Shown: positions 26,944 to 35,740 of the stretch, piece after piece
Layout of the letters: each line of letters starts with the position of its first letter
How positions within the stretch are numbered: position 1 is the first letter of the stretch
Assembly (NCBI RefSeq): GCF_006542685.1
Contig: NZ_AP019736.1
Coordinates: forward strand, 1,910,001-1,974,000
Reading direction: 5' to 3'
Length of the DNA stretch: 64,000 bases
Source of the DNA: Alistipes dispar
GTDB lineage: Bacteria; Bacteroidota; Bacteroidia; Bacteroidales; Rikenellaceae
Made by a program: the position numbers and the translations under genes
Notes under the pieces: generated by a model
Told to the model about the DNA's origin: nothing
Databases searched by the model: none
What the model saw: the letters and a program-made list of their open reading frames with translations, nothing else

Positions 26944-27445
26944 TCGTGGGGGAATACCCAGAAACTTGCCGCAAAGACGTGGCGCTACGAACTTTTCTAT
27001 TGTGACTATGTGATAGGTCTGCTGCTTTTCTCGACTTTTCTCGGCGGGGTCGTTTTCAATGCGTCGAACATCCTGCTTGCGGCGGCCGTGGCGCTTTGCG
27101 GCATGTCCGTGGCTTTTCCCGTCGGAGTGGGATTGGCGCTGGTTCTGGGCGTATTGATCAATTATTTCGGTGCGGCCAAAGGCGATCCGCTGTTCATTTT
27201 CCTTGGCGTGGCGCTCATCGCTGCGGCGATCGTCATGAACGGTCTGGCATACAGGATGGCCCGGACAGGAAAACGGAAACTTGCGGCGAAAGGGCTTCTG
27301 ATCTCGGTCGCGGCGGACACGATCATGGCCTTTTTCTACCGGTTTGTCGCTTCTTCGATGGACCTCGACAGTTTCACGGCCCCCGCAGCCGGAAAGATGA
27401 TTCCCTACATAGTCCCTTTCCGTGCCATACTTTCCGGAGACATCC
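26944..27445 (+). pseudogene. DMT/GRP-type sugar permease remnant
   Basis: In the frame shifted by one relative to the SusC remnant, the sequence reads WGNTQKLAAKTWRYELFY, then DYVIGLLLFS, GGVVFNASNILLAAAV, MSVAFPVGVGLALVLGV and FFYRFVASSMDLDSF. These are consecutive segments of a family of Bacteroidetes 10-helix permeases often annotated as multidrug DMT or GRP-type sugar transporters. The N-terminus is missing, a loop between LLLFS and GGVVFN is deleted, and homology ends at PAAGKM, after which the frame runs into a terminator hairpin and antisense of a glycosyltransferase. An open frame of 268 codons can be drawn here, but only its first half is family-like. Confidence 0.82.
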
Positions 27446-27452
27446 GGAAAAA

Positions 27453-27490
27453 CGAAAAGCCTTACGTATTCCAATACGTAAGGCTTTTCG
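27453..27490 (-). terminator. Terminator of the capsule operon
   Basis: Perfect 18-base arms (27453-27470 and 27473-27490) with a 2-base loop; on the minus strand the arm ends in TTTTCG and continues into a T-rich stretch, as expected 138 bases beyond the last capsule gene. The core CCTTACGTAT recurs in the hairpin after tRNA-His. Confidence 0.82.
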
Positions 27491-27627
27491 TTCCGTTACA
27501 CTCTTTTCGGTTGCTTTTCGGTCGGAAACGGGATTTGGGCCTGCTTCTTGTCTTCTCTATGTATCAATATGTTGCGATGTATCTTCTTTTTTATTCTGTT
27601 CCCAGATTATCCGATTTTGATTTCTGG

Positions 27628-28749
27628 TTATATCCGATCATATATATCCTTCAGTTTTTCCGAGAAAATCTGAGATGTAAACAATTCATCTACCCGCCGA
27701 TGACCGGCTTCAGCCATCTTCAAGCGAAGCGTATCTTCGGAAAGCAACCTGTCTATGGCCCGTGCAAATTCCACTGCATCCGAATTAGGTGCCTCCAAAC
27801 CCGTTTCACCGTTTAGCGAAACATAATTGACTCCCGATGCGGGAATGGAGAATGTTACCGGAGGCGTATAGCAATACATACTTTCGAGAAGCGTTACTCC
27901 GAATGCCTCGGCCCTTGTTATGGAGGGGAATGCGAATACGTCCGCAGCGTGAAGATAATATTTGAGTTGATTGTCCGGAATCCGACCGAGGAAATGAATT
28001 CGAGGAGATTTTGCCTGCATCCGAAGCCGGGGTGTTAAAGGTCCGTCGCCTCCGATCAGCAGCACGCATTCTTCTTTTATGTATTTTTCCGCTTCAATGA
28101 GATAGCGCAGACCCTTGTATGGAACATGGCGGCCGTAAGAGAATACGATCTTTCGATCGCCATAACAAGTTCGTATTTCCCGAATATGCGTGCGGTCCTT
28201 TTCTGCTTTTACGAGATCGAATCGCCGGGTATCTATGACATTGGCCAAAACCACACATTTGTTATGGTATGGAGCCAAAGGCTTTGCCTCATCTCGTAAT
28301 TTGGGACTCGTTGTAAGAATCAGATCGGCACGGCGGAACAACAGACTTTCGAAAGGACGATAACAAGTGTATAAAAACGCTGATGTTAATATTTCAGCAT
28401 GGTAGTGTACGATCAATCGGACCCGCCGAGGTAATACGCATAAAAGATAGAATCCGACCAAAGGATTCGGAGCATGAAAATGAATAATATCAGGGTTGAA
28501 AGACCGGATTTCAGCACGCAGCCGCCACATATAGCCGAAGGATAGTGCCTGACTTGCGATTTTTGCAAAAGTCCCCACCCGAATGACCTTAATTCCTTCG
28601 TAAGATGAGATTCGGGTATTCCGACAATCGTTGAAACAAATCACCTCATGTTCGTATTCGGATAACGAAGAAACGGCCATGTGACAAACCTGTTCGATTC
28701 CGCCCGTATGCGGTGGATAATAATTGGGGATGTGCAAAATCTTTTTCAT
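27628..28749 (-). CDS. Glycosyltransferase family 4
   Basis: A 373-residue GT-B fold transferase, last gene of the capsule operon. The N-terminal NYYPPHTGGIEQV (glycine-rich acceptor loop), the central VFSYGRHVPYKGLRYLIEA and LLIGGDGPL, and the C-terminal PSITRAEAFGVTLLESM, with the EX7E-type glutamates, define GT4. It adds a sugar from a nucleotide donor to the lipid-linked repeat unit on the cytoplasmic face. Its start overlaps the upstream GT2 stop by 4 bases. Base composition is visibly AT-richer than the housekeeping genes. Donor and acceptor are unknown. Confidence 0.93.
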   Translation of the reverse strand: MKKILHIPNYYPPHTGGIEQVCHMAVSSLSEYEHEVICFNDCRNTRISSYEGIKVIRVGTFAKIASQALSFGYMWRLRAEIRSFNPDIIHFHAPNPLVGFYLLCVLPRRVRLIVHYHAEILTSAFLYTCYRPFESLLFRRADLILTTSPKLRDEAKPLAPYHNKCVVLANVIDTRRFDLVKAEKDRTHIREIRTCYGDRKIVFSYGRHVPYKGLRYLIEAEKYIKEECVLLIGGDGPLTPRLRMQAKSPRIHFLGRIPDNQLKYYLHAADVFAFPSITRAEAFGVTLLESMYCYTPPVTFSIPASGVNYVSLNGETGLEAPNSDAVEFARAIDRLLSEDTLRLKMAEAGHRRVDELFTSQIFSEKLKDIYDRI

Positions 28750-29471
28750 CTAACAGAAATTCTTTTCAGAAAAGCAGTCAGACAATGTACGCGATAGCGG
28801 ATTTTAAACCAAAAAGGGAAAAAACTTTTGTCGCACGAGGCGGATACGGTCGCTTCATGTCTGCGATAAATCATCAATGGAACCGGCAGATAAGAAACTT
28901 TACCGTAATAAGATGCCAACAAACCCAACCATATATCATGCGGCACGGAGTGGCGTGGACATGGTAATGCTTTATCGAGTAACTCTCTCCTGAAAGCCAT
29001 GCAGGACCCCAAAAACGAATTTCGGATCAGATTCCGCAAAATACCTGTTCGTAGTCCGTTCAACTTGAAGTAGGAATCATGAATAATGTGCAAAGAGGCA
29101 TCGGCCACTTTGCAGTCAGATAAAACCAGCAAATGATTTTGCAGCTCCTTTTGCATCGTATCGACCTTACCCGGTAACCAGACATCGTCCTGATCCGAAA
29201 GAAAAATAAATTCACCGGAGGCATGACGAAGCGCATTTTCGAAATTGTGTGTGACATAATCAAAACGGCGAGGATAAACCGTTGTCTTGATATGTTTTAT
29301 AATTCGGATGCGGGAATCATTTAGCTCTGAGATAATTGCAAAAGTACGATCGGTCGATCCGTCATCTGAGATTATTATCTCATCTCGAGGTCCGAGTTGC
29401 GAAAGAATAGAAAGGAGTTGCTCCCGTATAAATTTCGCGCCATTATAGGTCGCCAAACAAACTGAAATCAT
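28746..29471 (-). CDS. Glycosyltransferase family 2
   Basis: A 241-residue GT-A transferase with the classic start SVCLATYNGAKFIREQL, the nucleotide-binding IISDDGSTDRT, the metal-binding FLSDQDDVW (DxD-like) and an acceptor-side segment VPHDIWLGLLA. It is similar to the alpha-L-Rha or Gal transferases of capsule loci. It is translationally coupled to the downstream GT4 gene through an ATGA overlap. In the AT-rich part of the operon. Confidence 0.93.
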   Translation of the reverse strand: MISVCLATYNGAKFIREQLLSILSQLGPRDEIIISDDGSTDRTFAIISELNDSRIRIIKHIKTTVYPRRFDYVTHNFENALRHASGEFIFLSDQDDVWLPGKVDTMQKELQNHLLVLSDCKVADASLHIIHDSYFKLNGLRTGILRNLIRNSFLGSCMAFRRELLDKALPCPRHSVPHDIWLGLLASYYGKVSYLPVPLMIYRRHEATVSASCDKSFFPFWFKIRYRVHCLTAFLKRISVR

Positions 29472-29527
29472 ATTTTAATTTGCGTATTCTTCCCGTTGTG
29501 TTTTTGACCGAACTTTATCGCCATCAG

Positions 29528-30022
29528 TTATCTAAGGATTATCCTCGGTTTGCTCAGGACACAAGTTGAATTATCGGGCAGATCTTCCACAACGACACAG
29601 TTCGCTCCGATTTTGACATTATTGCCGATTCTGACATGCCCCAGAATTTTAGCTCCAGCCCCGATCAGCACATTGTCTCCTATCGTGCACCCCCCCCCGT
29701 GACTTATGGTAACCTGCTGAGCTATGGTGCAGTTTTTCCCAATACTTACATCATGGCCGATAATTATCCCGTTGGGGCCATGTAGCAGGATCGGAGGGGT
29801 TTTAAAGAATGCTCCGGCTCCTAAATTTGTGCCGAAAGAGCAATTATGGTAAGCGTCGCATTTTTTTATATAGTATAGATAGTACAATTTTAAAAGAGTA
29901 GGAGTTTTGTTGTTCGGATCGGTCACTATAGCTCTTCTTTTCCAATACTTTTCATGATTATAGTGCTGAATAAATCCCAAGATCCATTTACCTAATTTAT
30001 TGTCGTTGGAGAATGGTTTCAT
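29528..30022 (-). CDS. Serine O-acetyltransferase-like hexapeptide acetyltransferase
   Basis: A 164-residue acetyltransferase with a short helical N-terminus and a left-handed beta-helix of hexapeptide repeats (GPNGIIIGHDVSIGKNCTIAQQ, GGGCTIGDNVLIGAGAKILG, VRIGNNVKIGANCVV). It resembles the CysE-like proteins found in capsule loci, which O-acetylate sugars rather than make cysteine; the catalytic histidine is probably in TISHGGG. A run of nine G residues on the coding strand (plus 29690-29698) encodes the triple glycine at this point. It stands slightly apart from its neighbours (56 and 100 base gaps). Confidence 0.85.
   Translation of the reverse strand: MKPFSNDNKLGKWILGFIQHYNHEKYWKRRAIVTDPNNKTPTLLKLYYLYYIKKCDAYHNCSFGTNLGAGAFFKTPPILLHGPNGIIIGHDVSIGKNCTIAQQVTISHGGGCTIGDNVLIGAGAKILGHVRIGNNVKIGANCVVVEDLPDNSTCVLSKPRIILR
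29690..29698 (-). repeat. G9 homopolymer inside the acetyltransferase gene
   Basis: Nine consecutive C on the plus strand (nine G in the coding sense) encode Gly-Gly-Gly next to the putative active-site histidine. A slippage event here would frameshift the gene near its middle. Confidence 0.9.
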
Positions 30023-30122
30023 ATGTCGTCTTAAGCAGCATTTTCAGATGTTGTCCGTGGAATCCTCATCTTATAGCATATTGGATTGAATTCCCTATTC
30101 AACTATATCAGTGAATAATTTT

Positions 30123-30947
30123 TTATCTTCGCATCCAATATTTCGTTATGCTTTTTGTCAGAAACGATATTTTCCGAGTTCGTATCGTCAAAGATAAGGT
30201 ATGCGAAATAACACAATATTGCCGGAATGCCCAATCGGGGAAATCCAAAAATTTACAATTTTTTCCGCACTCCAGATAAATTTCGAAGCGACTTTGCAGC
30301 TTTTCAATATCCGTTTGTTCATTCGAAAAATTTTGAAAGCATTTACACGGAAGCAGATAGAAATATCTTTCACCCGAATGCCACAGTTTCCGGACAAATT
30401 GCGTGTCTGCGAAATCGAGCCATATCCGTTCGTCGTATCCGCCGCTACGCTCGAACAATGATAACTTTACACATAATCCGCTATTTATGAGTAAGTAATG
30501 TTTTATCGGATAAATTCTGCCAGGGGACAACGGATTTTTCTGTGCTTTCCAGCGTCTGAAAGGAGAAAACTCCGTACCTTTCGGGAGAAAGACCTGTGGA
30601 ACGAAAAGTTGCAGATCCGGATGAGCAGAAATTGCATCGATGTAACTATCGAAAAAACCATCCGGTAAAATCGTATCTTGATCCAAAAGCAGCAACCAGT
30701 CCAGTTTTTCCTTGCTCGCATACCGGGCGGCTGCATTATAAGCATAACCTAACCCTTTGTTATCGGGGCAATGATCGTATCGAATATCCGGATAGTTCCG
30801 ATGATTGCTGTCGGCATCCGGAGAATTGTCAAAAATAAAAAGACGAATCTTATGATGCGTACCGATTTGTGCATAGGCGCTTTGGAAAGCCGGAGATTCG
30901 CTCAATTGCATTTTATACAAAACAATCGCGCAACAGATTGAAATCAT
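30123..30947 (-). CDS. Glycosyltransferase family 2, rhamnosyltransferase-like
   Basis: A 274-residue GT-A protein. The start SICCAIVLYKMQL, the segment IFDNSPDADSN, PDNKGLGYAYNAAARYA and LLLLDQDTILP (DxD) closely follow the pattern of rhamnosyltransferases such as those acting in O-antigen synthesis, and the operon carries a full dTDP-rhamnose pathway, so L-rhamnose is a reasonable donor guess. Its ATG overlaps the stop of the upstream GT4 by 4 bases. AT-rich, like its neighbours. Confidence 0.88.
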   Translation of the reverse strand: MISICCAIVLYKMQLSESPAFQSAYAQIGTHHKIRLFIFDNSPDADSNHRNYPDIRYDHCPDNKGLGYAYNAAARYASKEKLDWLLLLDQDTILPDGFFDSYIDAISAHPDLQLFVPQVFLPKGTEFSPFRRWKAQKNPLSPGRIYPIKHYLLINSGLCVKLSLFERSGGYDERIWLDFADTQFVRKLWHSGERYFYLLPCKCFQNFSNEQTDIEKLQSRFEIYLECGKNCKFLDFPDWAFRQYCVISHTLSLTIRTRKISFLTKSITKYWMRR

Positions 30948-32086
30948 TTTTGCCGTAATTTTTCAATGACAGGATATAATACATGTTCCCACGATAATTC
31001 CACCGGCATCCCGATCGTGGTGTTTATTGGAGTTTGCAGATCAATGATTCGCTGTAATGCTTGTTGTAGTCCCACTGCATCTTCCTGTTTTATATATTCT
31101 CCGCACTCATTATTCCCGATCAAATCGCGGGCTGCCCCGACGTCCGTTGAAACGAGATAGCAACCGAAACGTCTTGCTTCTACCAAAACAAGGCCGTAGC
31201 TTTCCCACCGGGACGTCAGCACGAAGACCTTGGCCGAATTGTAATGTTCCCACAATTTTTGCTTGTCATGAATAGGTCCGGTAAATATGATCGAACTGAG
31301 CTTATCGGGGAAATTCTTGTAGAATCTATCTATTTTGGATTGAAATGCCGGTTCGATCGGGCCTATGAAATAAAATTTCCATCCTGCCGGATTGATATGC
31401 GCCAAAGACTCAAGCAGCATGTCCGTGTTTTTCTGTTTTGTTCCTAACCGGCCGACTGTTATTATTTTGTTCTCTTTTTCATCGAACGACTTTATCTTGA
31501 TCGGCGTTTTCCGGAGGCTTGTTTCGTCAAAACCGTTCGGTACGTAAACCAGTTTGTCACCGAATGCGAAATAGGGAGAATCGGATTTTGTCATTAATGC
31601 GTATGCTTTCGACGTCTCACAAGAGATAACATCAATAGCAGCGATCCCTTTTTTATACAGCAATTGTCGAATTCCTTCCTTTATGCCTTTCCGCTGCGGA
31701 AATTTCTCGGCAATATGATGATCTGTGTCGCATTTGACATAAACTTTGCCGTCCGGATTGAATATTTTGTATATAATAGCCTCGATAATGGTAGGTATCG
31801 AATAATGAAACCGCATCAGGATATCGATTTTCCGGGCATTGCATACAAGGTACCACCAGAAAAAGACAAGTTTATACCATCCGTTTTTTCTGTCGCCCCG
31901 GCGGAAAAGAAATTTGTACCGTATTCCGTCGTTTTCAACCGGGAAATTCCGGTTCGTTGCACTTGTCAGCGAAACGATTTCGACATCATAGCCGAGCGCT
32001 TGTCCAAGATAATATGGAACACAGGAGACATCCTTGCCGATATGTTCGCGCTCCATATAGAGAAAGGTCAATGTCAATTTAGGCAT
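30944..32086 (-). CDS. Glycosyltransferase family 4
   Basis: A 380-residue GT-B transferase. The N-terminal domain carries the acceptor side (YYLGQALGYDVEIV); the C-terminal donor domain has IITVGRLGTKQKNTDMLLESL, FYFIGPIE and the signature VFVLTSRWESYGLVLVEARRFG with the conserved glutamates. It belongs to the capsule repeat-unit assembly set. The gene follows the EpsG-like gene after 18 bases and overlaps the next by 4. Donor sugar unknown. Confidence 0.92.
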   Translation of the reverse strand: MPKLTLTFLYMEREHIGKDVSCVPYYLGQALGYDVEIVSLTSATNRNFPVENDGIRYKFLFRRGDRKNGWYKLVFFWWYLVCNARKIDILMRFHYSIPTIIEAIIYKIFNPDGKVYVKCDTDHHIAEKFPQRKGIKEGIRQLLYKKGIAAIDVISCETSKAYALMTKSDSPYFAFGDKLVYVPNGFDETSLRKTPIKIKSFDEKENKIITVGRLGTKQKNTDMLLESLAHINPAGWKFYFIGPIEPAFQSKIDRFYKNFPDKLSSIIFTGPIHDKQKLWEHYNSAKVFVLTSRWESYGLVLVEARRFGCYLVSTDVGAARDLIGNNECGEYIKQEDAVGLQQALQRIIDLQTPINTTIGMPVELSWEHVLYPVIEKLRQK

Positions 32087-32104
32087 ATATGCTGTGCAAA
32101 TAAA

Positions 32105-33130
32105 TTATTTGAGCAACTCTTCCACGAACAGCCTGCCGTACATGATTGCAGCGCTGTAACCTACAACGAGCCATTTGCCCAATGCTTTCGGTGAAAAAAG
32201 ATTGATTACCATGGGAAAAAGCAGGATATCCACACATGTAAGGAATTCCGTAATGCGCAGTCCGGCCGTAAGATTATTGCGGAATAAAGGCAGGGCGGTC
32301 AGCCCGCATGCCATGATTTTTAATAACAGGACCGAGTAGCGATTGTGCGGTTGGATTTTATGAATATTCCAAAGCAGAAACAGGAATATTCCGATTCGGG
32401 TTATTTGGAAAAGACCTAAGATATTGGCTCCGCCATTGCCGTCATCGGTTATTTCCACACTATATATCAAGAATTTTTCCTGGATGAATTCAATCGGAAC
32501 AAACGAAATCAAAGATGTCAGATAAATTCCATTTAGCGAAAGCAGGTATCCTGTTAAAATGACACCTGTCCAAATTCCCCGATTGATTCTGTCGCTTGAT
32601 AAAAACCAGAGCGGAAGCATCAGTAACGCTGACGCATGGAACATTGTAGCCAATAGTACCCAGCCGAAATAATGCAGCCAATTCCGATGATAAAGAGCTC
32701 CGATTGACAACAGCAGGATACCGCAAGCCGCAGCCGCCCGGATTTGTGTCATATCCTGCAAGATCATCAGGTTTCCGATCCAAATGATAAGACTAGGAAA
32801 AATGAATTCCGAATATCGTTTGATGGCGACGAATTTGATCGTAACGCTGATTATGGCATAAACGAACATCAGTCCGGTAATTCCACCTCCGCAAATGTCT
32901 CGTATTAAAAACCGGATCAATAAGAAAGCCGGTTCGACCAAAATCGAGTTGTCGGAAAACATTGCGGTATAAGCCGCATAGTCATTATCGATCGCTCCGC
33001 GAAAACCTATAAAAAAGATCGCAAGGACACAAAATGCCCAATAAATCGTTTGAATCTGCCGATTTTTATACGATGGATTCCATATACAAAAAAGTATATT
33101 GATGGTAAAAAAAATTAAAACAAAAAACAT
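32105..33130 (-). CDS. EpsG-family polysaccharide polymerase (Wzy-like)
   Basis: A 341-residue membrane protein with about nine to ten hydrophobic segments. FIGFRGAIDNDYAAYTAMF near residues 40-58 is the EpsG-type motif (R-x-x-x-x-D-Y-x-x-Y), and QIRAAAACGILLLSIGAL, followed by the short HASALLMLPLWFL, matches the family. It most likely polymerises undecaprenyl-linked repeat units on the periplasmic side in the Wzx/Wzy pathway; no other polymerase candidate lies in the operon. Strongly AT-rich. Sequence conservation in this family is low, so the role relies partly on context. Confidence 0.82.
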   Translation of the reverse strand: MFFVLIFFTINILFCIWNPSYKNRQIQTIYWAFCVLAIFFIGFRGAIDNDYAAYTAMFSDNSILVEPAFLLIRFLIRDICGGGITGLMFVYAIISVTIKFVAIKRYSEFIFPSLIIWIGNLMILQDMTQIRAAAACGILLLSIGALYHRNWLHYFGWVLLATMFHASALLMLPLWFLSSDRINRGIWTGVILTGYLLSLNGIYLTSLISFVPIEFIQEKFLIYSVEITDDGNGGANILGLFQITRIGIFLFLLWNIHKIQPHNRYSVLLLKIMACGLTALPLFRNNLTAGLRITEFLTCVDILLFPMVINLFSPKALGKWLVVGYSAAIMYGRLFVEELLK

Positions 33131-33157
33131 TCTCTATCCGAAATAATCCGCAAGAAA

Positions 33158-34144
33158 TCAACGTGTCTTTTTATAAACGGAAAGAAGCGGTTGCAATACA
33201 GGCGCTGTCCATCGGCTAATCATTCCCCGATAAACAATTTTTTTCCATCGGGGAATTTGGATATTCGATAAGGATGCCATTATTTCTGGCCAAAGGTTGC
33301 GCCATCGTGATAAATTATCTTTGTCCATTGTCCACCAACTCAATAAAGTCCATTTTACTTTGAATAAGAAACCATATAAATCGGGCGTCAGTCGAGTTCG
33401 ATCATCCGAAGGCATATTCGCTATAAACTGAATTATTTTTTCGGAATTATGAATAATATCATCGGCTCGTCGTAACATAATCGATGAATCCATTGTCCTG
33501 CAAACACTTTCCTGATGTACGATATAATGATAATACGCTTCAGGAACATGTATGATGGATTTGGCCAGATAAAATAAATTGATGGAAGCGACAGTATCCT
33601 CGTACATCGGACGAATATCCGAAAAAGAAACGGCTTTCTGATATAAGGCTCTTCGTACTAATTTTATCCATACTCCAGGATTAATATTGGCTCGCAGAAT
33701 TTGCTGAACAGCGTTTACTCCTCCAAGTGTATCAAGCTGATTGACATGTTTCTCTATATTATCGACAACAAACATCAGATCGCAATATGCAATGTCGGCA
33801 TGATTGGATACCGCTGTCCGATATAATGTTTCATACATATCCGGTTCGACCCAGTCGTCACTGTCGCACATGATTACATATTCTCCGGAAGCAATGTTTA
33901 TTGCCGTTTGACGGGCGGCTGTTATATTCAAATTACATTTATGCCGAACAATTTTGACACTATTCTGACGCTGTGGATATTCCGTTAAAACCCGATGTAA
34001 GATATTCAGACTTTGATCCTGCGAACAATCATCGACAAAAATATACTCGATGTCTTCAAGTGTTTGTTCGAAGAGCGAGCGGACACATTTTTCAATATAT
34101 TTTTCAACATTATATACTGGTACGCAGACGGATACTTTGGGCAT
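33158..34144 (-). CDS. Glycosyltransferase family 2
   Basis: A 328-residue GT-A transferase that begins KVSVCVPVYNVEKYIEKCV and carries EYIFVDDCSQDQSL, a conserved AARQTAINIASGEYV segment and MCDSDDWVEPDMYE (DxD metal site). This is the standard EpsJ/WcaA-type capsule GT2. The C-terminal third is helical and probably binds the membrane-linked acceptor. It lies 21 bases downstream of the flippase gene, marking the start of the AT-rich, presumably strain-variable, part of the operon. Confidence 0.94.
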   Translation of the reverse strand: MPKVSVCVPVYNVEKYIEKCVRSLFEQTLEDIEYIFVDDCSQDQSLNILHRVLTEYPQRQNSVKIVRHKCNLNITAARQTAINIASGEYVIMCDSDDWVEPDMYETLYRTAVSNHADIAYCDLMFVVDNIEKHVNQLDTLGGVNAVQQILRANINPGVWIKLVRRALYQKAVSFSDIRPMYEDTVASINLFYLAKSIIHVPEAYYHYIVHQESVCRTMDSSIMLRRADDIIHNSEKIIQFIANMPSDDRTRLTPDLYGFLFKVKWTLLSWWTMDKDNLSRWRNLWPEIMASLSNIQIPRWKKIVYRGMISRWTAPVLQPLLSVYKKTR

Positions 34145-34165
34145 ATTGAAAGATGTATTTAATGG

Positions 34166-35704
34166 TTATCTTATGATTCTTTGGCAGCGGCGCACAAAGA
34201 TTCGCATTCCTTTGATTGCAATGTAGAGGGCCCCGAAAAGCAGCGAGAAGAAAATACCGATTACCAGGACTCCGTACATCAACCAAGCCCCGATTCCCGC
34301 CGTCGGGTCGAATGGCAATACGCCAAGAATCAGATACATGACGGCCGACACCGCCGATACGAGCAGTATATGTTTCGCATACATTCTGACATATATCCAC
34401 AGATTCTCTTTGAGGCCTCTCCGGAACAGGAAATAGGGTTTCCAGCAGAATACTACGATCAGCAGGCTCAGCAGCACGCCCGCAAGAATTCCGTGCAGGC
34501 CGAAGAACCATCCCAGCAGCACCGACATTCCGATATTGATCGACGCTTCGACCACCGGAGCCCAGATGTCGCTGAACAGACCGTAAGCATTCAAATAGGC
34601 TTCGACCGTCGTCCTCGTCAGTCCGATATACAGCGTTGCGACCATCAGGCCCAGCGTCAGGTCGTCCAATACGTATTCGGGACCTATCCACAACGTAATG
34701 AAGGCCGGCGTGAGCATATAGACTCCGAAGCATACCGTGCAGCTCAGCAGAAACCGCACCGAGAACAGCTCCTCGAATACCGACATGATGCGCTCCTTAT
34801 TCCCTTCTGCCACCAGATTTCCCACTCCGGCATTCATGCCGTTGAACACGGCTCCCATCAACGAAGTAATCCCCAGAACAATGAGCATGTAGTTGCCATA
34901 GAGCGCCACCAGAGTCAGCGAAGCATAGGCATAAATGATGATCGGACTGGTCTGTGTCAGAGCGAATCCTGCCACTTTATGAAAGAACAGTTGCTTGATC
35001 TTGGTGATGACGTCGGGATATTTCCGGCTCAGCGCCTTTCCTGCCGACAGGTCGGTCCGCAGATAGGGATACGTCCGCCGGATCACCGCGTTCAGCGCCA
35101 CCGACGCCACCACGGCAAAGCCCACTTCAAGCGCCAGCCACCAGACATACCCATCGTCGAAGTATTTGATCGCTACGATCTGGCACAGCGTCTTCGCCAG
35201 CATCGACGCTTTGTAGCTGTACTGTATCCTGTACTCCTTCTGGTCGGCCGAGAGGACGATTTGTTTGTAATTGACGAAATAGCTCAGCAGGGCACTTACG
35301 AGCAGCGCGCCGAACGAGGCATAGGCGTACCACAACGGCAGCGGCATCTTCTCGAAAATCCACGGGAAGAAGCACATAAGCACCGCAGCGCCGGCTATCA
35401 CCACCCAGGCGATGCGGCGATACATCCAACCTTGCAGCGATACGATCTCGTTGATCGCAGCCGTATCCCGGTCGAACAGCGGCTTGTAGAGCGTGCAGGC
35501 GATGGCGGCGCCGATTCCCAGCTCCGCGAGGTTCAGGAACTGCAGAAGGTTCGTCGCCGTGGTGTTCAGGCCCAGCACCTCCGCGCCTAGATGGTCGAGG
35601 AAGATCTTCCGGGAGAAGAACTGCAGAATCAGGTTCACGAAGTAGAACCCGAGCGCCACAACGCTGTTCTTCAGACTTTTTGCCGTACGCGATTCCGCTG
35701 CCAT
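34166..35704 (-). CDS. Polysaccharide flippase (Wzx-like, MOP superfamily)
   Basis: A 512-residue membrane protein with about 12-14 hydrophobic helices. LKNSVVALGFYFVNLILQFFSRKIFLDHLGAE at the start and NLLQFLNLAELGIGAAIA are characteristic of polysaccharide transporters that flip lipid-linked repeat units. The ATG at 35704 is preferred over an in-frame TTG 24 bases upstream. It is the last GC-rich gene before the AT-rich glycosyltransferase block and lies 36 bases from rfbB. Function is confident from family and context. Confidence 0.92.
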   Translation of the reverse strand: MAAESRTAKSLKNSVVALGFYFVNLILQFFSRKIFLDHLGAEVLGLNTTATNLLQFLNLAELGIGAAIACTLYKPLFDRDTAAINEIVSLQGWMYRRIAWVVIAGAAVLMCFFPWIFEKMPLPLWYAYASFGALLVSALLSYFVNYKQIVLSADQKEYRIQYSYKASMLAKTLCQIVAIKYFDDGYVWWLALEVGFAVVASVALNAVIRRTYPYLRTDLSAGKALSRKYPDVITKIKQLFFHKVAGFALTQTSPIIIYAYASLTLVALYGNYMLIVLGITSLMGAVFNGMNAGVGNLVAEGNKERIMSVFEELFSVRFLLSCTVCFGVYMLTPAFITLWIGPEYVLDDLTLGLMVATLYIGLTRTTVEAYLNAYGLFSDIWAPVVEASINIGMSVLLGWFFGLHGILAGVLLSLLIVVFCWKPYFLFRRGLKENLWIYVRMYAKHILLVSAVSAVMYLILGVLPFDPTAGIGAWLMYGVLVIGIFFSLLFGALYIAIKGMRIFVRRCQRIIR

Positions 35705-35740
35705 CGACAATCGACGAATCAAATGCAAGTTTCGAAAACC

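Noticed and set aside
27446..27816. Open frame continuing from the permease remnant into the capsule region
   Set aside because: Homology ends at about 27445; the rest crosses a terminator hairpin and reads antisense of a glycosyltransferase.
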